Notes: generated by a model from the sequence alone, not told the origin. Positions 1 to 11,165 are shown, counted from the stretch's first letter. The stretch is DNA of 64,000 nucleotides from Bremia lactucae (GCF_004359215.1 NC_090615.1:1573051-1637050); one strand, 5' to 3'. Numbers and translations: made by a program.

Positions 1-226
1 CTACGGCAGACAATCCGTCTGGCACATAGATAACAGTGCGCCCCCCAAGGCTGCACGAACCGCAGCCGAAGGCGCAGCACTATCAACACCCCGCATGAGA
101 TTATTCTTCATGGATGGAATTTAAAATGATGGTTCTGACCAATCAATATCATTTTAAAATAAAGTGAACACATAGTGACCACTCCATCCAATGACAGTCA
201 GAGTGATTGTCGTTTAGGGAGGTTGA
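1..226 (-). mobile_element. 3' internal end of a gypsy element with antisense ORF
   Basis: This stretch lies immediately upstream of a plus-strand LTR that starts at 227, so it is the 3' internal end of a plus-strand Ty3/gypsy element cut by the window edge. A purine tract (GGGAGG near 217-222) acts as the likely polypurine tract. A 36-codon ORF runs on the opposite strand (111 down to a stop at 1-3). It contains APSAAV followed by alanine-rich sequence and ALLS, closely matching the ORF at 56010-56255, which also faces away from its neighbouring LTR. Its function is unknown. Confidence 0.6.
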
Positions 227-678
227 TGTAACGGAGTGTATCGCTACGTGAAATTAACACTTAAAGGTTGTCAATTAATATATTATCTAAAAGGTAGATA
301 ATATTTGGAGGATATTACTTTATATAGTAATGTTCAGAATTCTTACCATAAATAGGTATAGACCATTATATCTATTTATTCCGCAAACTAATCAGTTGTA
401 GATGTAAACAAAAGAGAGAGACAGATAAGATAAGATAAGAATTCAGTTGCATGTTTAGTATTAGTTTATAATAAAGTTAGAAATAACAGATAGAAAGAAG
501 AGATACTTAATTATATTAATACAGTTTTCAGTTTACCCTCTTTAAGCTAGTTACCTTAAAGAGAAGTCTTCCTCTGCACGTACTAGCGTAAGTGAAATAA
601 CGTAAGGCACCACTCGCAACTGAAGCAGTGCGAAGTGGACTTATACTGAAGCAGTTCAAGTCGTAGTGCCCCGTTACA
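227..678 (+). mobile_element. gypsy LTR, family 1
   Basis: The sequence begins TGTAACGG and ends CCCCGTTACA, giving the TG...CA ends and short terminal inverted repeat of an LTR. It is clearly the same family as the LTRs at 61732-62165 and 63635-64000; they share an AT-rich middle with a TATCTAAAAGGTAGATAAT block and a 3' part rich in GTACTGAAGCAGT. It is the 3' LTR of the element whose end occupies 1-226. Confidence 0.85.
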
Positions 679-697
679 ACTGATCAAACAGCATTAG

Positions 698-1201
698 TGT
701 AACGGGCTAAAGTTGCCCTAATGTAACAGTCCCCGTTAAGAGCACTTTGTGTACTTAAGGGGATGGTCAATTACTTAAACAAAGTGATTAGACCCACCAC
801 TTGGGTGTGGTTCGCATTGTGACCTACCCTCCTAAGGTGATGCACATAAGGACACATGACGCTTAGCGTCATCCGATACGGGAGGTATCTAGAAAGATAC
901 GCCAGCAATACATATTAGTGTTATCTACAGAGATGACATTTTTTGATTGGTAAATATAGGTATTTATATTTTATACGATCAAATATTAATCAGTCTGAAA
1001 CTACTTCCTACTTTGTAAATGCGCACGTGGAGCCAGATTACCGCTCCCGTGATGTCACTTAGTCTATGGCTTATAGATCATTAAGTGAGGTCGCTAGGCG
1101 CCCACCACAACAACCTCACGGCACACGAAAGTAGACGGTCTAACTGCTTCCTCGCTGTGCTAGAATATGTGCGTGGCCGCATTAAGACGTGCCCGCCTAC
1201 A
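698..1201 (+). mobile_element. LTR, family 3 (5' LTR)
   Basis: The LTR begins TGTAACGGGC and ends CCGCCTACA, and a TGGTAGCA primer-binding site follows after two bases, so this is a 5' LTR. Other pieces of the same family lie at 46723-46785 and, inverted, at 50234-50747. Only 19 bases separate it from the preceding family 1 LTR. Confidence 0.8.
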
Positions 1202-1203
1202 AT

Positions 1204-1551
1204 TGGTAGCACTTGAAATCCTTCCCACGACCCGCATATCTGCGTGTGAACGTGAGGATGAGCCTCAATATTGATTGGGCTCGTATCACCACCTCTCCGA
1301 ACATCATCGGGAGGTGGCAGAGCACTTGGCGCAGGGACATGGTGAACAAGCCCTGGCCAGAATCTTGGGCAATCCTCCTGAGCAACAGCAACATGTCAAA
1401 TGCTCAGTTGGAGCAGTTTGAGGCATTTGTGCTCGGACAGCGGCGAGCCGCGTCCGAGGGTCAGAGCCATGCAGCGGCGGAGTCCGTAACTCGGACTCAG
1501 GATGAGCTGGGGCGTGAGCAGGCTCGGGGCGAGGCTCTCAATAGGACTTAA
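1204..1551 (+). mobile_element. Primer-binding site and gag fragment
   Basis: TGGTAGCA at 1204 is the primer-binding site of the family 3 element. An open frame continues to a stop at 1549-1551. From an internal ATG at about 1393 it encodes a hydrophilic Gln/Glu/Ala-rich protein (starting MSNAQLEQFE), which fits the N-terminal part of a gypsy gag, though no domain is diagnostic. The element is cut at 1552 by the repeat described next. The gag assignment is inference from position and composition. Confidence 0.5.
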
Positions 1552-1688
1552 TGTGTTTGGAAATGGATTCAACTGTTGCCGCTTTCAAATTTGACGACTC
1601 ATAAAGTTTCACTACAGCTCCGACTTTGGTGATAAAAGGCGCTAAAAATGAGGCCAGGGTTCGAGTCCCGCTGCGGTCAACCCAGCTG
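1552..1688 (+). repeat. tRNA-tailed dispersed repeat, copy 1
   Basis: This module of about 137 bp starts TGTGTTTGGAAATGG and ends with GGTTCGAGTCC (a perfect pol III B box), then GCTGCGGTCA and CCCAGCTG. The end resembles the 3' half (T arm and acceptor strand) of a tRNA-Arg. A second copy is at 2311-2443. No matching 5' acceptor strand is present, so it is not an intact tRNA. Confidence 0.65.
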
Positions 1689-1894
1689 TGACTGACATTG
1701 AGATCTGAAGATTAAAGTTTCTCTCGTCGTAGTAACGACCTTGTGACGTAACCGCCAGGTGCCACAGTCGTTCTATCAGGACAGTATGCTAGAAGCCACT
1801 TTTGATCTTAAGAAGCGATCTCCATTTACAGTCTTACGCATTGGACTGAGATTGTTTTGTTTTTGATCCTAGTATCGTGCTTGTAAATAAGTGT

Positions 1895-1966
1895 GTCCCC
1901 GTGGCCCAATGGATAAGGCGTCCGCCTACGAAGCGGGAGTATGTCGAATTCGCTCCTCCATTATTC
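1895..1966 (+). pseudogene. tRNA-Arg (ACG) pseudogene
   Basis: The 5' half is that of a tRNA-Arg: GTCCCCG acceptor strand, GGCCCAATGGATAAGGC D arm, and anticodon arm TCCGC-CTACGAA-GCGGG with anticodon ACG. The 3' half is decayed: the T arm does not pair and the expected CGGGGAC acceptor strand is missing. It lies between the two copies of a tRNA-tailed repeat, among mobile elements. Confidence 0.65.
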
Positions 1967-2310
1967 TTCTCACTATTTGAAAGATCAAGTAATCAAGCAC
2001 CGTAGCTTCGTCTTGACAGTGTGAAATATTTCTAACAAGCCCAACAACGATACAATACGCGATACCGCACGACTCCTATGCTTTCAAGTCTGCTCTAAGT
2101 CAGCGTTAGAAACGATAAGGTATGAGACTTTGCCAGTATATTCGCTTCAACGATCTGGCACAATAAGAGGAAAGGCCGGAGACTGCTTCCACGTCTCGGA
2201 AAAGTGGTAGTGCGCAAATAACGATGTGATCGTGTCATTAGCTCTTCAAGCTTTCATAAAGCGTAGCTGGGCTTTGCATTCGTATTAAAGGTGGTATTAC
2301 GTCTGTTTGG

Positions 2311-2443
2311 TGTGTTTGGAAATGGATTCAACTGTTGCCACGCTAAATTGCCGACTCTTAAAGTTTCACTGCGGCTCCGAGTTTGGTGATGAAGGCGCTA
2401 AAATGAGGCCAGGGTTCGAGTCCCGCTGCGGTCATCCCAGCTG
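2311..2443 (+). repeat. tRNA-tailed dispersed repeat, copy 2
   Basis: This is the second copy of the module at 1552-1688, with scattered substitutions and indels and the same B box. It ends in CCCAGCTG, directly abutting the minus-strand solo LTR that begins at 2442. Confidence 0.65.
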
Positions 2444-2990
2444 CAGCGGAGCTACATTGCTCCCAAAGTCAGAGGAAGACTTATTGACTTAAAGCGTCAC
2501 TTAATTCTTCAGAACTTGTAGGTTTAACAACCCAGGAAGTCGTAAAAGCTAGTATAGCTAAGTTAATCCTAGTTCAAGGAATTCAGGGGTTTGTAGAGCC
2601 AAGTGGCAACTAGTGCCCGAGAGTATGTACCTTAAAAAGGCTTCTGTCTCATAGATCAATGCGCAAGCCTAAGGAACGCACTAGACGCTTTGAGATCAGA
2701 AGGACAACTGAACTTTATATAAAATTATAGCCGCCAGACTTACATCTGGCGGCTACCATGATTAAATAAATTTAGCTAGGGTAATGTTTTAGATTTAATT
2801 ATAAAATTCGGCCGCCAGATTTATATCTGGCGGCTACCACATATGAATCTGGCGGCCGAAATCTATACCCAAAATAAATAAATAAAGGGAATTTTAGTGA
2901 TCCACTATTTAAAATAGAATAAAACGGTAATATATTTATCGAGTAAATGTACCACAATAACGGTCCACCAACCGAAGTGTGCCCATTACA
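2442..2990 (-). mobile_element. Solo LTR, family 2
   Basis: The reverse complement matches the LTRs of the element at 15178-26057: its 3' end reads GGAGCAATGTAGCTCCGCTGCA and its start TGTAATGGGC. It contains a duplicated palindromic block (CCGCCAGAT...ATCTGGCGG) that the other family members also carry. No target-site duplication is visible (CCAGC against TAAAT). Confidence 0.75.
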
Positions 2991-3307
2991 TAAATTTATT
3001 ATATCCAGTAAGGAGGTCGCAATTTTTTTCATGTAGCGGGGAACACTTCGGCTGTTTACCGTTAACGTGGTGTGATACACACTATGGGTACTATGTTTTA
3101 TTAACTGATTTATGTTAATTAATCGGTTTCAAACCACCAGATAGAGATGTGACGGCCGGTTCTTCACGAAGGTAACTAGAACATTGCTCTATACGAGAGC
3201 CGATGCCTTACATAACATCCGATGGAGAGTTACATACTCGGATTATCTAGTAAACGTTTAAGTGTCATCCACGTACATTAAACGGGCGGCATAGCCTGGA
3301 ATGCCTT
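2991..3307. other. Spacer, nothing recognised
   Basis: These are 317 bases between the solo LTR and the next 5' LTR. I see no ORF, tRNA or repeat that I can support. Confidence 0.5.
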
Positions 3308-3777
3308 GACGTAATGGGGTGCCGCGTTACATATATACTATTCCATATGCGAGCAAATATATAATGAAGTACAAAATTCCTATCTTTATTAATTCGATTA
3401 AGAGTTCCAATATTTTTTAATTTGGTAACATTTTGACGCAATAAGACATAATTTTTATTGAGTTAATGATTTCAGTTTAAATCAATCTCGGTTATAAGAC
3501 ACGATTGTGCGGTGCGCAAGTAGGCGCAATACATAGTTTGTTATTAATAAAATAAAGTCAGTAGTAGATAGAAGATAGCTAAGTGGGAAATTAATATATT
3601 AATGAAGTTTTACTTTTTCCATATTCTGAAGCCTTTTTATTAATCTATGGTAGCTAACACTTTTTAGCTTCCTGTAATCTTCCTGTACGTGAAGTAACCG
3701 AGCCACCCCACCTTCACTGTACACAGTGTAGGTCGACTAGTACTGTTGTCAGTACTGACAAATGGTGCCCCGTTACA
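3308..3777 (+). mobile_element. 5' LTR of decayed gypsy element A
   Basis: The LTR starts near GTAATGGGGTG...CGTTACAT, a diverged form of the family 1 start, and ends GCCCCGTTACA. A TGGTAGCA primer-binding site follows at 3780 after CC. The start is accurate to within a few bases only. Confidence 0.65.
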
Positions 3778-4925
3778 CCTGGTAGCAATTCGTAGTCCGT
3801 TCAGCGACCCACGCACGTTCCATCCAACTTGATCATGTCGAATGAAGAAGAAGGGAGCTTCAATTCCCTCCAGAAGGCTATCACGCAACGCGTGAAAGGT
3901 TCGCTCATTTAAGTGACCTTTAAAGGAGAGTGATCTGACGCATGGGTTCGGTCGTAGGCGGGCCAGCTGTAGCGCAATGTTGTTCGCTCTACAAAGAGAC
4001 GAGCAACATGCGGCTATATTCGAATTCGTACAAGATGAACTCGATGGGGCTCTCAACACACAGAGTTGTTGAGAGAACAGGGTGTTCATAAATTAGGTTT
4101 TGTTGAGACAGCAGCATTCACATGCTGCTAGCGGCCCGACCTTCCGCGTCGACCCGAAACCTTAAAATTAGACATCTTTAAGTTTAAGGCAGTCGAAGGC
4201 GACTCCCTTTAAGATGGCTCGTTGGATTAGACGACGCCATTGAAGCTCGCCGTATCAGTGATGATGCGACAAAAGTTAAGCTTGGCATGACCAACTTGGC
4301 CGGACGTGCCAAATCTTGGGCCTTGTAGCTCAAGCTTCACGACCCATTAGCTTTTGGGTCATATGAGGTCTTATAGACCCGGCTCAGGAAAACATTTGAG
4401 CCGCCACGTGCCGAATTCAAGGCTCGAGCCAAGCTCCTAGATTTGATGCAGGAAAAGCGTGGCCTTCACGCATATTTTCAGCATACACGATACCTGGTCA
4501 GTTGTATCGTGAGTCATCCAATTGATGAACAAACAAAGGGAGCTTTGTTTATTAAAGGTTTTGTATACAATCCTGTTAAGACCCACCTCTTCCAGCTTTT
4601 ATTAGAGTCTATTGACCAAGCGATCTCTATATCAGAACACGAAGACTTCAGTAATAAACATACCTTTGTTCACTCTGGAGCTATCGTCCTCCGAAACGAC
4701 AAGAAAACGGAAGTCGAGAACCTATGGATCTCCGTATGTAGAGAGCGAAAACCTCGCTCTTCAAATTACAAACGATTGCAAATATATAATCGTTTCCAAA
4801 AGACGGGCCACTTCGGCCGCTAGAAACAGCGGTTGACGCGGCCCGGACGCTGTTGAAAAATCGCAACGGCGAGGTGGATCGTAAGAAAACGGTCGGGGTC
4901 AGTGGGGGCGGAGCGCCCTACTGAT
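3778..4925 (+). pseudogene. gag pseudogene of gypsy element A
   Basis: The primer-binding site is at 3780. A gag start (MSNEEEGS) is at about 3836 and is soon stopped. Further on, a capsid-like stretch in another frame has the signature of oomycete gypsy gag: GLHAYFQHTRYLVSCI, followed by a SHPIDEQTK segment (about 4443-4640). Several stops and frameshifts interrupt it. In an intact element this protein forms the cytoplasmic particle. Here it is a fossil. Confidence 0.65.
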
Positions 4926-5029
4926 TTATCATCGTCAAAAGAATCTGCAGGCTTTCTGAAGAAAGTTGCTCCTCACACCAATGTCTGTGTGCTAGGAGCT
5001 ACTTTCGTCGAAAACAAAAGTGTCAAATA

Positions 5030-5290
5030 AATCGCCACTTACGTCCTTAGCCGATTGTGGGGCGTCGAATATTTTTTTTACGCCAATCGTTAGAAGATCG
5101 CAGGCATAAGTTCGTTGAGCGGGATATAACTCTAACGAAGATGACAGTGCGCCTAGCAACAGGCGCATCTGCAACAGTAAAGAGACGTGTAGTTGCTATC
5201 CAATGCCCGTTTAAGGGTAAACAGTACGATGATGATACATCGTACTTCATTTGGATGACAATTTGATGTCATCCTTGGGCTGCAATTGCT
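5030..5290 (+). pseudogene. Aspartic protease fragment of element A
   Basis: The segment includes LADCGASN, corresponding to the catalytic D-S/T-G-A motif of a retropepsin, with Cys in place of Ser/Thr. The element on the minus strand at about 61510 has the same DCGASN variant. Stops and frame changes show it is not functional. Confidence 0.6.
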
Positions 5291-5764
5291 CACAAAGTAC
5301 GAGCCATGCATAAATTGGCAGCATCAAGCCGTGAACATGCCTGTCTCTTGATCATCAGAGGGTCATCTGATTAACGTCTTGGAGCGTCCACAAGCCTATG
5401 GATGTCTTAAAAGTTAGTGCGATGACCTCAGTTGTGGGAAAACGACTGCACAAGACCTGAATGTGAAAATCCATCACACTGTGGAGTTAGATACCGACGG
5501 CTGCGCACAAGCACAGGCAGCGTCGAAGTTCGACCACTCGAATGAGTTGAGTTATACCAAACAAGAATGTTTGCTTGTAAGCACCATCAAAGAAAATTTG
5601 AACGCCTGTCTATAAGAAGCAGTGCGAAAGTCCAAGATCGACTAGAGAGTCGATCGTAGAGGATCTCGCTGAGGATGCGAAACCATAGCTAGAGGCTGTT
5701 GGGGAGGATAATCCCCCAAACAAACGAGGGAATAAGTCTTCAACAGTCTGCGGGAATAAACCTC

Positions 5765-6840
5765 CAGAGATATACACTCCTTGAGCTTTGCATACAACTT
5801 GTGCTTACGCATAAGTGTAAGAACCTTTCGAATGTGGGTACGATGTACTTCAAAAGTCCGCATTTCCGTTCATGGCTCTGCTATCAACGAAGACATAATA
5901 AAAATTACTCGGTGCGATATTCCGCACCGATCTCAACAGATTGGTTACACAATTGTTAAATGCCCCAGGGGCATTGCTAAGGTTCTGTGGCATAACTAGC
6001 CACTCCCATAACATTCCGCTTGGCGTACTTATTGCTGTGAGCCGGATATCCTGTTTACGCAAAGGGGTTCGATAGAATCCATGCATTAGGTCCGTTGACA
6101 AAAAGATAGTACTATTTGACATGCCATCGATGATTACGTCTTTTCGTGAAACGGCGTTTGAGCCGGTACTTGCAGCGTTCAATTTATTAAACGCATGCAC
6201 AATCTGCCACTCTCCTGTTGCTTTTGGCACACAGGAGGTCGAAGAGCTAGATGGGAAGGTGGACTCCATCATATGGCCCGCTGCTAAGCAATCGGCAAAG
6301 AATTTGTCGATCGCTAAGATACGTGTTTACCAGGCAATGGCCACTGCTTCATGGCACAGTTTATCGAACCTGGCATCAGGCAGTTTTGTATCGAGTGCCT
6401 TGATTCTTAGGCAACTCCCACGGTACGGACCTACGGAATACATCCTTGAATTCTATCAGATATTTATAAAAATGCTTTGTCTTCAAAGGCTCCAAGATTG
6501 GGACGTAAAATGTTCAATCTGAGTCTTCACATCGAAGACCCTTTCGTCTGAGCTGCTGAGAACCGTTCGCTCTCAGGAAACACTATTGCCGACCGACCAA
6601 ATATCGGCCACGTAGGTGTCATCTGTGACAAGTTCGCAGATCTACTTGACTTTGCCACTACGCATATCACGCAAGAAAAACATTTCAGTTCAAGCGTTGG
6701 CAATTAAATTTTGTTAGAAATAACTCCGAAGGCGCTATCAAATCAAGTGTATAAGCGCCTACACTTGATCCAATTTCCTAAGAAATTTAATCTCTAAGCT
6801 TCCTTTTTGGAACTTATTTCCAAAGGTACCTGAGAACCTT
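5765..6840 (-). pseudogene. Reverse transcriptase segment of element A, inverted
   Basis: RT is read on the minus strand here, while the rest of element A is plus. It contains ATGEWQIVHAFNKLN, STDLMHGFYR, SGMLWEWLVMPQNLSNAP and FYYVFV (degenerate form of the catalytic Y-x-D-D box), and stops at KLKECI. The next residues of the conserved protein (SEIPLLGC) resume on the plus strand at about 6855, so the two parts are complementary. An inversion of about 1.05 kb explains this. Confidence 0.75.
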
Positions 6841-7080
6841 TGACCACATGTTCGCTGCAAGCGAAATACCACTTCTTGGGTGCATCGTGGGTAAACACAG
6901 TGTACGTCCGGATTCGGAAAACATCAAGGCGATCACCGACTGGCTGTGTCAGTCGATGTAAAGGGACTTCGAAAGTTTCTCGGTTTAGCGGCGTACCTGC
7001 ACAGGTACTCACGCAATTACGCCGAAATGACAGTAAGTCTTTCTTTTTTACTGTAGAAATATGTAAAGTGTTCATGGAAC
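6841..7080 (+). pseudogene. RT C-terminal part of element A
   Basis: In the plus orientation this encodes SEIPLLGCIVGKHSVRPD, then AITDWL and GLAAYLHRYSRNYAE-like sequence after frameshifts. These are the RT thumb/connection residues that follow KKCIF in related elements. Confidence 0.7.
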
Positions 7081-7580
7081 GCGGATTGTCAGCGTTCCTT
7101 TGAGGGCATAAGCAAAGCTTGATGCAATCGCCGATCCTGACAATTGCGGATCAATACAGACCATTTCGTGCGATTTGCGACGACAGCGATTTTGCAATCG
7201 GCTGTGCTTTAATGCAATATGACACAAACGGCGCAGAGCGCGTCGTCTGTAATTGATCGCGTCAGCTTCGACCAGCTGAACAAAATTATCAAGTGCATGA
7301 CAAGGAACTCCTTGCCATAAAATATGCACTGAATAAAATTAGGGTTTATATCTTGGGTGACCTTTCACTGTTTATACGGACCATGCGTCTTTACGCACGG
7401 CCGTAGACAGTCTACACTATTTGCAAAGAATGGCGAGATGGTTGATTGTCTTTCTTCGCAGAGTACGACTTCTTTGTGGAATACCAACCAGCCGACTAAA
7501 TGTCGTCGCTGGTGCCTATTCGCGCCGGCCCGATTTTGAGCCGGCTGCGCAACACAAAGTAAACATGAGGCTGGTGCAAG
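7081..7580 (+). pseudogene. RNase H fragment of element A
   Basis: Stops and frame changes interrupt a gypsy RNase H: sequences corresponding to CDASDFAIGCALMQYDT, YQSRQLRPAE and VHDKELLA are recognisable, with DHASLRTAV-like and ADALSRR-like remnants further on. Confidence 0.65.
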
Positions 7581-7599
7581 AGTAAGTGTTCCGTCGGCA

Positions 7600-8530
7600 A
7601 CGTCACTTGACGATGCGAGAAGAGCCTATCAAGAAGATAACGCTCTTAAAGAGTTGGTGGACTACCTTAAACATTCATCACAAAAGCAATTCTCGAATAG
7701 ATGGTCAAAATGTTATAGATCCTCAACGGATCGATTCACAAAACGCAATAGTTTACTGTAAAAGTCAGCCGTTTCTGGCGGCACAAGTCGTGTCGTCATC
7801 CCCACCAGAAACGATTTGCGTTTATGCATCATGTATGAGTGCCACGATGCGATCAATAAGTGGTTATCGTGGACGCGAGAAGACCTATCTCACGATAAGT
7901 CGTGACTTCTACTAGCCACGCCAGTATAAAATTGTCTGCAAGAACATACTGCTTGCGAAATTTGTCAACCGCTGAAGCCCAGTTCTTCATCCCGGCTTCA
8001 TTACAACCTCTGCCTGTTCCGGTAGAGTGTTGGCAGTCCGTATTCATGGACTGCGTCTTCGGATTTCCCGACGACAAACATAAGAACAATGGTATTCTTG
8101 TTTTTGTAGATCATTTTAGCAAGATGTACCATCTTGCTGTAGTCCCGGAGTCGACATTAGCCAAAGGCTGTGCTCGAGTCTTCCTTGACACGATATTTCG
8201 ACTCCATGGGTTACTCCGTGAACTGGTCTCAGATCGAGACCCCAGATTCACGGCGGAGTTTCGGCAATCTGTGTTCAAATCAATTATAACACAGTTGAAA
8301 AAAAAAATGTCAATATCTTTTGACCATCCTGAAACAGATGGTTAAACAGATGGTCAGTCAGAACGTGAAAATCGTTTCTACGAAGAGATACGTCCAATCT
8401 TTTACTAGTTGGAGCGAGTTCTTGCCGTTGGTAGATTTTTTCATCAACAATTTGATGCATGCTTCTACAAAGCATACACCGTTTTGCGTGAACGCTTACG
8501 CCATCCACGTATACCACCTTGTTTGATAGT
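7600..8530 (+). pseudogene. Integrase of element A, degenerate
   Basis: The zinc-binding N-terminus is decayed (7600-8030). The catalytic core reads ECWQSVFMDCVFGFPDD, NNGILVFVDHFSKM, GLLRELVSDRDPRFTAEF and then, after a frame change, a DHPETDG-like end. The first two catalytic acids (MDC and SDRD) are seen. A poly-A tract of nine at about 8300 causes a frameshift. Confidence 0.75.
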
Positions 8531-9700
8531 AACTCTTATTCAAGGGAGGGGGGCTCACTCGAGCTGAACCTTTCGAGCTCTTGCTCATCACGCATTGGCC
8601 CAAGGCTCAATGCGAAGGATGTCAATGTCGATTTAATCAACATTGAAGTAGACAAACTCAGTAATTGCGATAATGCTACTACTGAATTTGATAACGATGC
8701 TGAAAGACTCATATCGAATACAATGATATAGTGAGAACAATAATGCTCTCACCGAAGAAAAGATTGACATCTCCGCCGTGCAATCTGGTCGCACTGAAAA
8801 AAAACGAGTCACCAGGTGATTTCCTGCTGGCTAGAGAAGCTGGGTCCGTTTCGTACAGAACTCGACAAAAATGGAAGACCAAAGATTATTTAATTTAGTG
8901 TTATAAACCTAGTCCTACTGCCCACGATAAACTCACCAAATTATGTAGTGACGAATGTGGGCAGTGATAAATTACTGTCCAGGTATATCGGCCCGTTTCG
9001 TGTACTGCACGTCTCGTAGGATGCCTAAGCATCGTACGTTTTATGTCGGGCGTCTCCGCTTGTAACATCAGTACGAGGCTTCTTCCGATCCAAATCACCC
9101 CGAAACAGTATAAAGCGTCTGCCAAAGCCTCATGGCCCCGAGGTAAAGCATGATGGTCTCGAGAAGAGTCTGGTTCTCACGAACCAGATGTACCACTACA
9201 TCCTCCAAGAATGAAATCTTTTGACGAGCTGTCACTAGCTCGTTTTAAAGGGTTTAATGTGTCCATTATTTGCCGGTTTATCATCGTAACTTGAGCAAAG
9301 TTTTTCAACTGGTCATGAGCAATATTGTCGACCGTCACCGCTAACTCGCGACGATGGGACCGCTCGTGATCAGGGTCGTGATCAGGGTCGTGATCAACGT
9401 CCTCCCGTAAAATATGGAGGACGTGATCCAAGTCTCGGTGTTGACTCGGGATCTGCGAACGAGGCGAACCCGATTCCCACTCCTCCTCCACATCCATTGA
9501 CGGATTCGAGTGGAGAAACCAGTTTCCATGTTGAACGCTTCTCGAACCACCGTGAGGTGAATGGAATTCAAACGAGTTAACTCGTTCGTTGGCGAGGGTA
9601 TCCACTCTCGCATGATAGTTGGGAACCTCGTTCCCAACTGATGATGGACGTTTCGGGTTTCGTACGACTTCACGACGAGACCCTCGTCCTCGACAGAGAT
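8531..9700 (+). pseudogene. Integrase C-terminus and chromodomain remnant of element A
   Basis: Near 8930-9070 the plus strand encodes a degenerate KLLSRYIGPFRVLHV stretch, the GPF module of gypsy integrases. At about 9570-9690 it encodes LVRWRGYP, SHDSWEPRSQLM, a chromodomain. Chromodomains of this group tether the integration complex to histone marks. The intervening acidic linker has stops. Confidence 0.65.
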
Positions 9701-10229
9701 TTTATTAGAGAGCGAGCGCTTCCGCGCTCCCAAAAAAGGATCAGAGGTTCTTAAGATGGGCGTCCTCCCAAATAGGGTTACAAAGAGAGTATGCCCCTTA
9801 GGAGCATGACCTGCATCTTTATAATAGCATGGACATGAGTCTCCCACGAGAGGCAAAGTATCGCTGCCTCTCTAGACAAACGATGTAGCCTCTAGCGTGC
9901 ACCGACTATGGTCGTCCGTATCTGGGAGTGTTCACGGAAAGCATCCAATTTGCCAAGCCAGACCTCGCGGCCTATGCTTTGACATTCTGTTCAAATGCTT
10001 CATAAGCTTAGAACAAAGGTTTGACATCCTTTGCTCGCTTACACGTGTACAACTGATGCCGGAAAATTACATCGATGAAGAATTCCGTCTCGTCCTCAAC
10101 AGGATTGTGAAGTCTGGATTCGTCGAACAATGGAATATTGTACCCATAATAAGGTTGCCTTCAGAGGGCAACCAAGGCTTCTATATGGGAACAAACCGCA
10201 GAACATTGCGCTCCCTCTCCCGTTGATTC
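9701..10229. other. Post-chromodomain spacer of element A
   Basis: A 109-codon open frame (9897-10226, +) is present but resembles nothing I recognise. I treat the stretch as non-coding element sequence. Confidence 0.35.
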
Positions 10230-10860
10230 ATGTTAACATTAACACTAACATTACTTTAGGAGTTATCCTTAGAATTACTCCGTCCCTGGTGATACATACT
10301 AGCACCACCAGTAGTATTTACAAGGATTTTGTCTTCTCCTATTCATGATGCCGACCGAAGTGACCATTGCGATCACTTCGTCTTCGTGATGCATACTAAC
10401 ATCACCCGAGTTATCGTCGTCCATGGAGTCATCACAAGATGACTCCGCACCGAAACTGTCTGATGAAGTGTCAAACAACTTCGTCATCATTTCTTTAGAT
10501 GTCCCGTTAGAACCCGTAGGTTTAACGGGCGGGGCCCCGGTTGATCCGGACGCCTAAGCAGTTACAACCGAGTCAGGCGATGACGCCGGCTCGGCCGAGT
10601 CACCTACAATGGGAGTAGCAAATGACTTGTCACTGCCACTTGCAATGGGAGGAGCAGGTGACTTATTCCAGTTACCTCAAATTTTAGTAGAGGGTGGCTT
10701 GTTTCCGCGGTAGACGCTAATGCGTCTACTGAAATATTTGCATCGCTAACAGCTGCACTGAGCCGTGCAGCTGCTGAGCTTTGCTGCCTCACAGACGACG
10801 CGCACATTTTCGATACGATGCGCAATCAAAAGTTTTAATAAAAATATAACCGACAAGTGC
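10230..10860 (-). mobile_element. Antisense acidic/Ala-rich ORF remnant in element A
   Basis: Two minus-strand frames lie downstream of the chromodomain. One (10825-10604) is Ala/Ser-rich (SSAAARLSAAVSDA); the other (10490-10299) is acidic (CDDSMDDDNSGDVSMHHEDE). Position, strand and composition match the antisense ORF at 56010-56560 and the one at 1-111, but similarity to those is weaker than theirs to each other. The expected LTR is lost because a foreign fragment starts at about 10,885. Confidence 0.4.
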
Positions 10861-10884
10861 TAATTTAAAGAGAGAGGCATAATT

Positions 10885-11165
10885 CGACCGTTTGCAGTCG
10901 TGCGTAATGACGCATGGTCCATAAAAACAATAAATGGTCTAAATAGACTCAAAACTTAGCCAGTGCATATTTCATGGCAAGGATTTTCGTGTCATGCACC
11001 GACTTATTACGCTCAGCCGGTCAAAGCTGATGCAATTGATAGCAGACGACGCGTTTTGCGCCGTCTGTGTCGTTTTGCTTTAACACACAGCCAATTGTAT
11101 AATCGCTGGCGCTACACACCACGTAAAATGGTCATTATTTGGTCTGCGATCGCGAAGACCAATAT
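10885..11165 (-). pseudogene. RNase H fragment of another gypsy element
   Basis: The reverse complement encodes RNase H pieces (YTIGCVLKQNDTDGAKRVVC, then AERNKSVHDTKILAMKYALAKF and a WTMRHYARL-like end). It is flanked on both sides by unrelated element sequence, so it is a small orphan fragment. Confidence 0.65.

Noticed and set aside
2700..2850. CRISPR-like repeats (GCCGCCAGAT...ATCTGGCGGC)
   Set aside because: They are palindromic blocks inside the family 2 LTR, found in all copies, in a eukaryotic genome.
3664..4089. 141-codon minus-strand frame
   Set aside because: It covers the LTR end, primer-binding site and gag start of element A on the plus strand. There is no independent coding evidence.
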